Notes: generated by a model not told the origin, from the letters alone. Numbered from the stretch's first letter, positions 8,553 to 15,932 are shown. The stretch: 64,000 nt of DNA from an uncultured Flavobacteriales bacterium (GCA_943788115.1 CALSPA010000014.1:62001-126000); one strand, 5' to 3'. A program made the numbers and translations.

Positions 8553-8879
8553 CTACTTTTGTTTCAATATTTTATCAGCAATCTGCTTAGCGTCTAGACA
8601 ATATTTGTCATCACCTTGTAATTTCCATTCGCCAGTTTTTTCAATGTAAAACCTAACTGTTTTCTCTACGACTTCCGAATAACCACCATATAATGTTAAC
8701 ATGTTTTGCACCGCTTCCATATAGTCACTTTTACTTAATTCGTCAATTTTTACCAGGTCCCAGAGTCTATTAATACGTCTAGCTTTATCTTTATAAATAG
8801 GGCTTTTCGTTTTATAGGCCATTAAAAAGAGAGAAAGCGCTTTAGCCTCTGGTGATGGTTTTTCTATGATTTTTTTCAT
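8553..8879 (-). CDS. unknown small helical protein, first gene of cassette 11
   Basis: A 108-residue, mostly helical protein (SPEAKALSLFLMAYK, KARRINRLWDLVKIDELSK). No signal peptide, no recognised family. The cassette's 5' end is at about 8971, leaving a 90-nt leader that could hold a promoter. The two-gene layout recalls toxin-antitoxin cassettes, but nothing in either sequence supports that specifically. Confidence 0.5.
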   Translation of the reverse strand: MKKIIEKPSPEAKALSLFLMAYKTKSPIYKDKARRINRLWDLVKIDELSKSDYMEAVQNMLTLYGGYSEVVEKTVRFYIEKTGEWKLQGDDKYCLDAKQIADKILKQK

Positions 8880-8927
8880 GCCATTCGTTGTTTATCAAAA
8901 TAAGTGGTTAAATGTAATTTAATATGG

Positions 8928-9020
8928 TCAATCGATTCTTTGATCATTGGTTTTTTCGTTTGACACACAACGTTTATAATACTCGAACTGTTTTATAACA
9001 CTATTTAGGTAATCATTCAT
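8928..9020 (-). pseudogene. cassette remnant: leader and first codons of a second DinB-like gene
   Basis: Positions 8973-9040 match 9619-9686 at 65 of 68 bases. They carry the leader and first 16 codons (MNDYLNSVIKQFEYYK) of the DinB-like gene of the neighbouring cassette. The copy then runs straight into ACGTTGTGTG, which is the start of the next cassette. A stop follows at 8928. Nearly the whole gene and its terminal repeat have been lost. Confidence 0.75.
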
Positions 9021-9036
9021 AATATTAATTAAATAC

Positions 9037-9107
9037 AACGTAACGGCTAAATGTCGTGCGTTGGTATGGGTAGGTTAGGGCATGCATTTTAGACTGTGTT
9101 GTATTTA
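9037..9107 (-). repeat. attC-like site k
   Basis: A longer site, about 70 bp. Left boxes CAACG and TAACG; arm GGCTAAATG pairs imperfectly with CATTTTAGAC; the loop is about 20 nt. The right box GTTGTATTTA is identical over 10 bases to the start of the DinB cassette and 14 of 15 when extended. Confidence 0.75.
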
Positions 9108-9114
9108 GTTAAAT

Positions 9115-9666
9115 TTATAAATCATCCGTAAAATGCACAATTCTTTTTTCTTTAGAAAATTTCTCATCATTATAACTTGAAGATTTTCCTTTTGGTATTG
9201 ACAATGAATTCCAGTCATTGTTTTGTGCCATTTTCCCGATAAAAACAATTTGACCAATATGGTATGGATAATGCGCCAATTGTCTATTAATTGCCTCAGT
9301 TACTGAATGTCCCATATTTCTTATGTAGACAATTTTATTCAAATCATCTTCATTTAAGCTTTTTAAGGTGTCAAAGAGACATTTCCATGCATTACCCCAT
9401 TTAGAAAGTAATTCTTCCTTAGACTTAATTAGATCTTCAAATTCACTATCTCTATTACGCCATTCTTTTTCGCCATCTGAATTCAAAAAATCTGTCCATC
9501 TAGAAAGCATGTTTCCAGAAATATGATTCACAATAATTCCAATGCTATTACTTTCGTTATTGTATTTCCAGAATAGTTTGTCTTCTGGTAATTGTTCAAA
9601 TGTTTTTTCAGCAAGTGATTTATAATACTCAAACTGTTTTATCACACTATTTAGGTAGTCATTCAT
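9115..9666 (-). CDS. DinB-like / DUF1572 family protein (cassette 9)
   Basis: 183 residues from ATG at 9666. The longer frame upstream (to 9771) runs through the recombination site and is rejected as the start. The four-helix DinB/YfiT pattern is clear: an early His (IIVNHISGNM), a Trp-rich middle (WRNRDSEFEDL) and the late HYPYHIGQIVFIGK, in which the histidines would bind a metal. DinB-superfamily members include thiol-dependent transferases; the substrate here is unknown. The gene fills its cassette between sites i and k. A truncated second copy of its 5' end lies in the next cassette. Confidence 0.8.
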   Translation of the reverse strand: MNDYLNSVIKQFEYYKSLAEKTFEQLPEDKLFWKYNNESNSIGIIVNHISGNMLSRWTDFLNSDGEKEWRNRDSEFEDLIKSKEELLSKWGNAWKCLFDTLKSLNEDDLNKIVYIRNMGHSVTEAINRQLAHYPYHIGQIVFIGKMAQNNDWNSLSIPKGKSSSYNDEKFSKEKRIVHFTDDL

Positions 9667-9676
9667 AATATTAATT

Positions 9677-9877
9677 AAATACAACGGCCTTGCAAACGTA
9701 GTTCTTGGTTGAGTAGGGAAATTACAAAAGATGAATGACAATGCGAAATGATAACAATCATACAGCATCATGAGTATTGGCTATCTTGACTTTCATATAA
9801 TCAAAGAATCAAGTCATCATTTAGTAATTTATAGAGTACGAAGCCAAGGTCCAAATTTCGTTTGCATTATGTTAGCT
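9677..9877 (-). repeat. attC-like site i, long form
   Basis: The left end TAAATACAACGG starts the DinB cassette. The arm TGCAAACG (9692-9699) pairs with CGTTTGCA (9858-9865), and the site ends ATGTTAGCT, whose 7 bases match the start of cassette 8. The interior loop is about 160 bp, far longer than in the other sites. A competing right arm GGTTTGCAAGGCCGTTAG lies at 9934-9951, so the outer limit is ambiguous. Confidence 0.5.
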
Positions 9878-10026
9878 AGAGTTTTGACTCGATGTCCCAC
9901 TTTGTGGATTAGAAACATTAAGATTGGCAATTTGGTTTGCAAGGCCGTTAGCTCCAATTTACTTGAAGACTGAGAAGGCGATAGCCTGAAAGGATTTAAG
10001 TTCCACAAAGTGGAATTGGAGCTAAC
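9684..10026 (-). other. ORF-less cassette with nested inverted repeats (cassette 8)
   Basis: No convincing gene on either strand; a 67-codon plus-strand frame has no family features. The stretch is packed with inverted repeats. GTTAGCTCCAATT (9947-9959) pairs with AATTGGAGCTAAC (10014-10026). CCACTTTGTGGA (9898-9909) pairs with TCCACAAAGTGG (10002-10013). AACGGCCTTGCAAAC (9683-9697) pairs with GTTTGCAAGGCCGTT at 9935-9949. It may be a non-coding cassette, a fusion of decayed cassettes, or an oversized recombination site. Confidence 0.5.
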
Positions 10027-10090
10027 GGCTTCGTGTATGATGTCGCAGCTGACGATAGGAAGCTATGCATTATACACAATGTTATAGGTA
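10014..10090 (-). repeat. attC-like site h
   Basis: Left box AGCTAACGG; arm GTGTATGATG..CAGCT pairs imperfectly with AGCTATGCATTATACAC around the loop GACGATAGGA. The right box GTTATAGGTA is identical over 10 bases to the start of cassette 7. Confidence 0.8.
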
Positions 10091-10094
10091 TACC

Positions 10095-11272
10095 TTATTT
10101 TATTAAATAATCTTCCAATTGAGAATCTAAAGACTTTGCTTTGTCTTCATTGAATCCGATTTCACTATACAAAATATTGCCTTCATGATCTACTAAATAG
10201 AAAGTAGGATATGCAGGAATCTGAAATAGTCCAATAGAATCACGATCCACAAATAAAATTGGATATTCAATGTTGTTTCGCGTCAAGAAACCAGGCATTC
10301 GATTTAAGTCTTTTTCATTGTAATTGAAAGGGTTTACACCGACAACCTTTAACCCTTTATCACCATATTTCATATGCAATTCATTTAAGAGGGGAATCGC
10401 TTTAATACAGGGCGGACAATCCATATACCAAAAATCATATAAAGTAAGCTTGTCGAGAAAATCATCCATTTTAGCACTGGATTTATCAGAATAGATGATG
10501 CCTTCCAAGTTTGGCATCCTTGTTCCATTCGGTAATCCTTTTTTGGGTTCCTCTTTATATTCTTCAACTTCATATTCTTCTAAAAACCTTTTCAGTCTGT
10601 TTTCTAAATAATCAACTGTAATTGAATCAAATGATACATTGAATAAATCCCATTGGTTGTATTGATGTTCTCCCTGTGATTCTGCGTGATAGTTTATTTT
10701 TATCACAACAAAGTTTTCTTTGTCTATCCAGATGTTTTTCCATAAATCTGTAACATCTTTATTACCTTCAATATCATAGTTGACTTTCCAAGTATCTCGA
10801 CTGGAAATCCTTTCCTCTGATATTGTCACTGTAACCGCAGAATCGGTAACACCTCTTAGTAGTCTTTCAGGTTTTAAAAAGTAAGTTTTGTAAATTTCCC
10901 AATGATAGTTCCTGTTAAAGGAGATGTTTTCTCTTTAGGAATTTGATGATTTTATTGTGTCGCATGATTTATCGAATACAATGCTTCTCTATTGTAATAG
11001 GTGGATACCGAGTCGGCTGTGACCCAAATATATCCGCCAAAAATAGAATCATTGGTTTCTCGGATTAAATCAACCTTTGCATTTACTTTAGTCGTGTCTT
11101 GGATTTGGTTAAAAAATTTTATTTGATAGTCAATGTCATAGGATACAGAACTATGCTGATTATTCTCCTCAAGAAATTGATTTGCTAGTTCTATGGATGT
11201 AATGGGGTTATTTTTACACCCTAATAAAAGTAGAGCTCCAAGAAATAACATCATTATAGCTTTATTCTGCAT
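10095..11272 (-). pseudogene. broken thioredoxin-fold (TlpA/redoxin) lipoprotein (cassette 7)
   Basis: Two same-strand frames together make one gene. 10952-11272 encodes a lipoprotein signal (lipobox LLLLGC) and the start of a strand-rich N-terminal domain. 10095-10829 encodes the rest plus a C-terminal thioredoxin domain with CPPC (FWYMDCPPCIKAIP), a GVNPF loop and the cis-proline region QIPAYPTFYLVD. The stretch between them (10830-10951) continues the protein in other frames (RNYHWEIYKTYFLKPERLL), so at least two indels are needed. The intact protein would be a periplasmic or outer-membrane-anchored thiol-disulfide oxidoreductase. Loss of function is likely if the indels are real. Confidence 0.75.
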
Positions 11273-11293
11273 TTAAGTCTTTTTTGTTTTGGT

Positions 11294-11350
11294 TACCTAT
11301 AACGGTGCGTGTAAATTGCGTTATTATGCAATTTACACATTGTTACCGTG
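11294..11350 (-). repeat. attC-like site g, intact
   Basis: Perfect 11-bp stem GTGTAAATTGC (11309-11319) / GCAATTTACAC (11328-11338) around the loop GTTATTAT, flanked by TAACGGTGC and ATTGTTACC. The right box GTTACCGT matches the start of cassette 6 over 8 bases. Confidence 0.85.
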
Positions 11351-11354
11351 CGTT

Positions 11355-12005
11355 TTAGTTTTCATAAATTGTTTCCAATAAATCTGAGTTATAAATAGAT
11401 TCAGGAGAAATTACAACTTCATCCATTGGGATATTATTGCCATATCTTTCTTTTAATATTTCTCTAACAATATTGTTTGTAAGATCAAAATCAGATAATT
11501 TTTCTAATTCACCAATTTCAATGTTTGCAGCTTCTTTATATATCTTCCAAACTAATTCAGAGCAGTAGATTTTATCATCAGTCCATTCGAAGTAGATATC
11601 ATAATTTTTATTTAGATATTTTTCTCCTGCTTGTTTCATTTTTGAAATTGTTTTTGAATCTAGAACATCATTTGAATTAATCAATCTTTTGACAACATAA
11701 TGCTTATTTTTTCCTCTGTTAATCCAGCTTTCTAATGGTGTGATTTTTACAGGTTGAACAGCTTCAAAAACATATAGTTTATTTGAATTATTGTAAATAA
11801 TACCAACATGACTATACTTTGAATTTGTAGCAAGCTGAATTGCTTTACTTTGTCTAGATTGAGAGGTCTGAAAAATTACATCTCCATTTTGAAATTCAAA
11901 CTTTTCTTGACTGTTGTAATTTGTCTTAGAGTTGGAATCTTTTGAATTACATGAAATGAAAATTCCGAAACAGATTGTTATTAATATTAGAGTAGTCTTT
12001 TTCAT
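11355..12005 (-). CDS. YiiX-like permuted NlpC/P60 cysteine peptidase lipoprotein (cassette 6)
   Basis: A 216-residue lipoprotein (signal ending IFISC). GDVIFQTSQSRQSKAIQLAT and YSHVGIIY carry the expected His, and YCSELVWKIY carries the catalytic Cys, in the His-first order of the circularly permuted papain-like YiiX/YaeF family (DUF830). Members act on amide bonds in lipids or peptidoglycan; the substrate here is unknown. The gene fills its cassette, with the start 13 nt from site f. Confidence 0.8.
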   Translation of the reverse strand: MKKTTLILITICFGIFISCNSKDSNSKTNYNSQEKFEFQNGDVIFQTSQSRQSKAIQLATNSKYSHVGIIYNNSNKLYVFEAVQPVKITPLESWINRGKNKHYVVKRLINSNDVLDSKTISKMKQAGEKYLNKNYDIYFEWTDDKIYCSELVWKIYKEAANIEIGELEKLSDFDLTNNIVREILKERYGNNIPMDEVVISPESIYNSDLLETIYEN

Positions 12006-12017
12006 TTTATAATTATG

Positions 12018-12076
12018 TACGGTAACGGTGCGTATAAACTAAGTTATTCAATTTAGTTTATACAGTGTTGTGACTA
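12018..12076 (-). repeat. attC-like site f, intact
   Basis: Perfect 11-bp stem GTATAAACTAA (12032-12042) / TTAGTTTATAC (12053-12063), loop GTTATTCAAT, flanks TAACGGTGC and AGTGTTGTG. The right box GTTGTGACTA is identical over 10 bases to the start of cassette 5. The out-of-frame end of the ABM-like gene would stop inside this site (12058-12060). Confidence 0.85.
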
Positions 12077-12133
12077 GGTTTAACTTTTGTTAAATCTTCA
12101 ATTAATTCAAGTTCATATAATGTTTCGATAGAA

Positions 12134-12382
12134 TTACATGATTCTTTCATTAAGTTTACTTATCTCATTTGATTTCTCTGGTAGTTTGTTAGAAGATTTC
12201 TCCCAAGTTTCTTTATTTGGCCATTGAGCGTAAGCAATATAATTACATTCATCTTTTTTGTGAAGTCTTGAACCTAGACTACCAGCATAATCATAAATTA
12301 AATGAGTTAAATCTTTCCACGATTTTTCAAAAGAATCCTTTCTATCTGGTTTAATCTCAAATTTATAAATTACACTAAACAT
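12134..12382 (-). CDS. antibiotic-biosynthesis-monooxygenase (ABM)-like protein, C-terminus frameshifted (cassette 5)
   Basis: An 82-residue frame beginning MFSVIYKFEIKPDRKDSFEKSW, with the dimeric alpha-beta barrel pattern of ABM-like proteins (IYDYAGSLGSRLHK, NYIAYAQWPNKETWE). The usual C-terminus of such proteins continues in another frame just past the stop: SCNSIETLYELELIEDL can be read to a stop at 12058. A single indel near 12137-12145 would restore a protein of about 108 residues. Activity unknown; many relatives are small haem-degrading or quinone-oxidising proteins. A copy of its first 42 bp lies at 5759-5800. Confidence 0.7.
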   Translation of the reverse strand: MFSVIYKFEIKPDRKDSFEKSWKDLTHLIYDYAGSLGSRLHKKDECNYIAYAQWPNKETWEKSSNKLPEKSNEISKLNERIM

Positions 12383-12400
12383 TTATATTTATTTAATTAG

Positions 12401-12455
12401 TCACAACGTTCTCAGCTAAACTGTGTTTTAATGCAGTTTAGGTTTTGTTGGTAAA
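12401..12455 (-). repeat. attC-like site e
   Basis: Stem CTAAACTG (12416-12423) / CAGTTTAG (12434-12441), left box TCACAACG, right box GTTGGTAAA identical over 9 bases to the start of cassette 4. Confidence 0.8.
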
Positions 12456-12460
12456 TCGTG

Positions 12461-13291
12461 TTATTCATTTATTAATCGAATAATAGCTTTTTTATCGTCT
12501 GTCTTAATTGTCAGTATATAAACTCCACCAGGTTCTTCTATTTTCAAGTTTAGCAGTTGACTTTCATTATATGTCTTAGACAGAACTAGTCTTCCGCTTA
12601 AATCTGTTAAAGAAACCATAACAGTTTGATAAGCATCACCTAAATTAATTGAAATAATGCCATTTGTTGGGTTCGGGTAAACAATAAGCTTATTTCTAAA
12701 GCTATACTCTTGTACTTCAACAGCAATGTCCGCACTTGAATTGCATAAACCGTATAAGGATCCTCCGCTTAAATCACTATTGATTCCACTTTCGATAATT
12801 AAGGAAGTAAATGATGTTACTGAGGATACGGTAACAATGGAGCTTACCCCATCTAAAATTGAAGGGCTGGTAATTTGGTTACCAGAAACTGTCCAAGGCG
12901 AACATGTTCCTGAATCTACTGTTAAACCGGGGATAGAGGAATTAGTTGAAAATGTGAAGATTTCTGGAGTTATTCCCCCCATTGAACCAGCATTAGCAAC
13001 AAAAAACTTTAATGAATTAACGGGAGCTGAAAATGTGTATGTCACAGTACCTACTGCACCAGAATTACCGCTCCATGGAGCGGTAATTGCTGGGAATGTA
13101 AACCCGCAAAGAGTAGAGGCTGAAAACGTAACAAAGGATGCTGAGCCAGAAACAGAAACGGAATAACTTACCGAGTCAGTAGATGTAAAGTTCTCTATCA
13201 CGCCTGATGAATCGCTGACAATACTGCATTGAGCAATAGAACTTAAATAAAAGAGGATATTTCCTAGTATGGTGAATAGAAGTTTTCTCAT
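12461..13291 (-). CDS. secreted protein with T9SS sorting tail (cassette 4)
   Basis: 276 residues: signal peptide (to about residue 20, LSSIAQC), a Ser/Thr-rich beta-sandwich-like body (about 25-190), and a C-terminal T9SS domain beginning NKLIVYPNPTNGIISINL and ending GGVYILTIKTDDKKAIIRLI. The tail directs export by the type IX system and usually surface attachment. The body has no recognised catalytic motif and may be adhesive. It is notable that a mobile cassette carries a substrate of the host's T9SS. Confidence 0.75.
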   Translation of the reverse strand: MRKLLFTILGNILFYLSSIAQCSIVSDSSGVIENFTSTDSVSYSVSVSGSASFVTFSASTLCGFTFPAITAPWSGNSGAVGTVTYTFSAPVNSLKFFVANAGSMGGITPEIFTFSTNSSIPGLTVDSGTCSPWTVSGNQITSPSILDGVSSIVTVSSVTSFTSLIIESGINSDLSGGSLYGLCNSSADIAVEVQEYSFRNKLIVYPNPTNGIISINLGDAYQTVMVSLTDLSGRLVLSKTYNESQLLNLKIEEPGGVYILTIKTDDKKAIIRLINE

Positions 13292-13317
13292 GCCCTGCTT
13301 TTGTGTTATAAATGTTT

Positions 13318-13370
13318 ACCAACGGTGCGGCTAAACTAAGTTATCCAATTTAGTTTAGCCATTGTTAGGC
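13318..13370 (-). repeat. attC-like site d, intact
   Basis: Perfect 11-bp stem GGCTAAACTAA (13329-13339) / TTAGTTTAGCC (13350-13360), loop GTTATCCAAT, left box CCAACGGTGC, right box GTTAGGCAAC identical over 10 bases to the start of cassette 3. Confidence 0.85.
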
Positions 13371-14344
13371 AACGTAGGTTTAAATTTGGGGTACAGTATT
13401 ATACTTTTTTCATCTTCAAAAAATGTATGTTGTTTTTTATTATTCCCTTCAATGTCTATGGAATAGATATTTAAACTTGGGGAAATAGTGTCATGTGAAG
13501 AATAAAAAATTCTTTTATTGTTGATTGTCGAGAAAAATGGAAAGTATTCTCCAATATCTTTTGATTGAGTTAAATTTTTAAGATTTGAACCATCCATGTT
13601 TATACTATATAAATCCAGATTCATCATAAAAACATATGTTTTACCATCTGGTGATATGGCTGGAAAAATCCCATTCCCAACACTTTCATTAGTCATCTCT
13701 GATATTTGGAATTTTTTAGTCAAATTAGATCCATCTGTATTAACTGTATAAACAGATTGATAGTCATATTGCTTACTATCTTTAAGCGAGTCATCTCTTG
13801 AAGACCAAAAGGAAATTATATTTTCAGAATGACTTAAAGGAAAAAAATCCCAATGTTTATGATTGGTTATATTTTTCATGTTAGTACTATCGATAACTGT
13901 ATATATTTCTGCATTACCATCTAAATTTTTAGTAACACAAATTAAACTTCCATCAGTATGCCAGTCTAAAACCCCTTCATGAAGTTCACCCTTTGGGCTA
14001 GTTATTATTTTTAAATCTTTACCATTCTCTGCATTTATAGTGTAAGTCGCATGTACACCTTTGATAGTTCCTGTAAAAGCTATTCTGTTGCCATCTGGAG
14101 AATAAATTGGCCATGTAATGTTCCCGTCTTCAACAGTGATAAGCTTTTTCTTATATTTAAAATCAGTGAGAATATAAATACTCTTATCTGGTTGGTTGAA
14201 GTAAGCAATAACACTTTTGTTTAAAGAGACTGATGAATTTGTCGGTTCGATAGAAGTTTGGATTTCTTCCCCTTTATTGTTTACACAACTAATGAGTGTG
14301 ATTATTGAAATCCAAATAAGGCTTAGTTGTATTAATCTTTTCAA
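13355..14344 (-). CDS. TolB-like (PD40) beta-propeller lipoprotein (cassette 3)
   Basis: A 329-residue lipoprotein (lipobox LISC at about residue 20). It has repeated blocks such as GNITWPIYSPDGNRIAFTG, AISPDGKTYVFMMNLDLYSI and NIYSIDIEGNNKKQ. The SPDG...IAF repeat is the PD40/TolB-type beta-propeller blade, used for ligand or protein binding in the periplasm. No peptidase domain follows, so it is not a DPP/TricornCore enzyme. The 3' end overlaps the right part of site d by a few bases. Confidence 0.7.
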   Translation of the reverse strand: MKRLIQLSLIWISIITLISCVNNKGEEIQTSIEPTNSSVSLNKSVIAYFNQPDKSIYILTDFKYKKKLITVEDGNITWPIYSPDGNRIAFTGTIKGVHATYTINAENGKDLKIITSPKGELHEGVLDWHTDGSLICVTKNLDGNAEIYTVIDSTNMKNITNHKHWDFFPLSHSENIISFWSSRDDSLKDSKQYDYQSVYTVNTDGSNLTKKFQISEMTNESVGNGIFPAISPDGKTYVFMMNLDLYSINMDGSNLKNLTQSKDIGEYFPFFSTINNKRIFYSSHDTISPSLNIYSIDIEGNNKKQHTFFEDEKSIILYPKFKPTLPNNG

Positions 14345-14362
14345 ATCTTTATTTTAATGTTG

Positions 14363-14415
14363 CCTAACGGTGATGGCTAAACCAAGTTGTGCAATTTGGT
14401 TTAGACTATGTTGTG
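14363..14415 (-). repeat. attC-like site c
   Basis: Stem CTAAACCA / TGGTTTAG around loop AGTTGTGCAATT, left box CCTAACGG, right box GTTGTGTTG identical over 9 bases to the start of cassette 2. Confidence 0.8.
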
Positions 14416-14423
14416 TTGACGTT

Positions 14424-15011
14424 TTATTTATCGGTAATAAACTTAGCCCCCATTACATTTGCTTTAATAGTAGCTTCTTGAGTCCATATTTTGTTTTTAA
14501 AATCAATGTTGTATTTAGGGTTTAAAAAGACATCTATTTCTGGATTTTCTTCAATTAATCTAGCATTTATTTTTCTTATTGCAAGGTCTTGCGCAGATTT
14601 GTAAAATATCATATTATTAAGAGTTCCAGCAATTGGTAAAGCTATTACAAAAGATGTAGGAAGTGGTACTGACTCTGGTAATGCGTAATCAATAGCTAAA
14701 CCAATACCTGCTGTATTTAACAGTAATGAAAATATTGGAACTAATTGACTTGTAGAAACGCCTAAAAATCTTGAGTCTGAATTAAGTTGCATTCCATTAA
14801 ATCTTACAACAAAACCTGTTTTCTTAACAGGTTTGTCAGGAATGCCCCAAAAAGACCAACCATCGGTTTCAATTTCATTTAATCTATTGAGTTCATACTT
14901 TTCAGAATCTACATTTATTGAAATATCCGAAAAAGCACCATTTCCAATTGATTTTTGGACAGAACAGCTACTTAATACAATAACTGAGATTATTAAAACA
15001 ATTTTTTTCAT
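14424..15011 (-). CDS. lipoprotein of unknown function (cassette 2)
   Basis: A 195-residue lipoprotein (VIVLSSCSVQK, Cys at about 16). Two central hydrophobic segments (about residues 90-135: SQLVPIFSLLLNTAGIGLAIDYALP and FVIALPIAGTLNNMIFY) suggest a membrane hairpin. The C-terminus is soluble (NPKYNIDFKNKIWTQEATIKA). The family is not recognised, but the layout is seen in Bacteroidota lipoproteins. Confidence 0.55.
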   Translation of the reverse strand: MKKIVLIISVIVLSSCSVQKSIGNGAFSDISINVDSEKYELNRLNEIETDGWSFWGIPDKPVKKTGFVVRFNGMQLNSDSRFLGVSTSQLVPIFSLLLNTAGIGLAIDYALPESVPLPTSFVIALPIAGTLNNMIFYKSAQDLAIRKINARLIEENPEIDVFLNPKYNIDFKNKIWTQEATIKANVMGAKFITDK

Positions 15012-15084
15012 TTATATATATTTTGAATATTAAATCTAATTCTTTTTAAATTAATAAATTAAGTTGATATATAACTTTATGCAA

Positions 15085-15134
15085 CACAACGTTGCGTGTA
15101 AATTGCGTTATTATGCAATTTACACAGTGTTAGC
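15085..15134 (-). repeat. attC-like site b, intact
   Basis: Perfect 11-bp stem GTGTAAATTGC (15096-15106) / GCAATTTACAC (15115-15125), loop GTTATTAT, the same stem and loop as site g. Left box CACAACGTTG; right box GTTAGCT identical over 7 bases to the start of cassette 1. Confidence 0.85.
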
Positions 15135-15139
15135 TTACG

Positions 15140-15868
15140 TTAATCATTAAATTCAATTAAAAGTTTCATCCTTTTTTTTCCCGATTTATCTAAATAAGCT
15201 ATTTGTTTCTTTTGGTATTTAGGAGCCATTTTCTTCTTTAAAATAAAGCAAAGAAATAAGATTGTAATTGTCATTAGATATATTGATAAATAAAATATGT
15301 ACGTATCAATGCCTTTATATTCGACTTCATACCAATCAGTTCCCCAATATTTTTTTTCTCCATATCTTAAAGTTGTGTATGGCATTCCAAAAAATATCAT
15401 TCTTATAAATGGAAAAAGTCCTAAAAAAATAGATATGATATAATATGGAATAATTAAGTATAAATAATTGAGATTGTATTTTATGTGATTTATGATTATT
15501 ATTAAAATTGCAGAAATCCAACTTAAAAAGGGAATACAAACTAATAAGATAAATGAAAGTATACTGTTTGACGTAAATGATTCAAGACCTGATTTTAAAA
15601 AATCAATAATCAGATTGCTTTTATGAAAAAAAGGTACTTTACTAATTATAATTAATATTTCAGAAATAATGATTAATGATAAAAGCGACCAATATATATT
15701 ATTGAATTTTTTTCTTGTAGTTAATGGAGGGAAATATTTTAAAACATCAGCTGTATAAGTTATTGGGTTTTTAACTTTTTTGATTAAGATATCAAAGGTT
15801 TCTTGTCTTGTTTTACCTTCTTTATATAATTCACTTGCAAGTTTTCTGATTTCTCTTTTTTTCATCAA
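15140..15868 (-). CDS. membrane protein of unknown function, recombinase-proximal cassette 1
   Basis: A 242-residue protein. A cytoplasmic N-terminal domain (about residues 1-50, REIRKLASELYKEGKTRQETFDIL) resembles a short helical segment found before membrane domains in Bacteroidota. Four or five hydrophobic segments follow (about 58-80, 100-130, 133-160, 190-212), then a basic C-tail. No family assigned. This is the cassette next to the recombinase, so by integron logic the most recent insertion. Confidence 0.6.
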   Translation of the reverse strand: MMKKREIRKLASELYKEGKTRQETFDILIKKVKNPITYTADVLKYFPPLTTRKKFNNIYWSLLSLIIISEILIIISKVPFFHKSNLIIDFLKSGLESFTSNSILSFILLVCIPFLSWISAILIIIINHIKYNLNYLYLIIPYYIISIFLGLFPFIRMIFFGMPYTTLRYGEKKYWGTDWYEVEYKGIDTYIFYLSIYLMTITILFLCFILKKKMAPKYQKKQIAYLDKSGKKRMKLLIEFND

Positions 15869-15883
15869 TCATATTTAATGTGA

Positions 15884-15926
15884 GCTAACGTAAGGAATAA
15901 ACGTATTACGTTTATTCTTGTTATGT
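15884..15926 (-). repeat. attI/attC-like hairpin next to the recombinase (site a)
   Basis: GCTAACGTAAG, then the perfect 9-bp stem GAATAAACG (15895-15903) / CGTTTATTC (15909-15917) with loop TATTA, then TTGTTATGT. It is shorter than the other sites and starts 7 nt after the recombinase stop. Its AAC-side box (CACATAAC) has no partner upstream of the recombinase gene. This fits an attI-type primary site better than the tail of a recombinase-carrying cassette. Confidence 0.7.
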
Positions 15927-15932
15927 GTGAAG

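Noticed and set aside
8283-8597. 104-codon plus-strand frame
   Set aside because: Antisense to the two genes of cassette 11, hydrophobic shadow text.
9667-9771. Longer start for the DinB-like gene (35 extra codons)
   Set aside because: The extension runs through the recombination site; the truncated second copy and the family N-terminus both point to ATG at 9666.
9770-9973. 67-codon plus-strand frame in the ORF-less cassette
   Set aside because: Opposite to all cassette genes, crosses several inverted repeats, no family features.
12726-13166. 146-codon plus-strand open frame
   Set aside because: Lies antisense inside the T9SS-tailed cassette gene; its Glu/Pro/Val-rich text is the shadow of the Ser/Thr-rich opposite strand.
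4978-15926. Regularly repeated short palindromes resembling a CRISPR array
   Set aside because: Repeat spacing is 200-1100 bp and filled with genes, repeat sequences vary between copies, and no cas genes are present.
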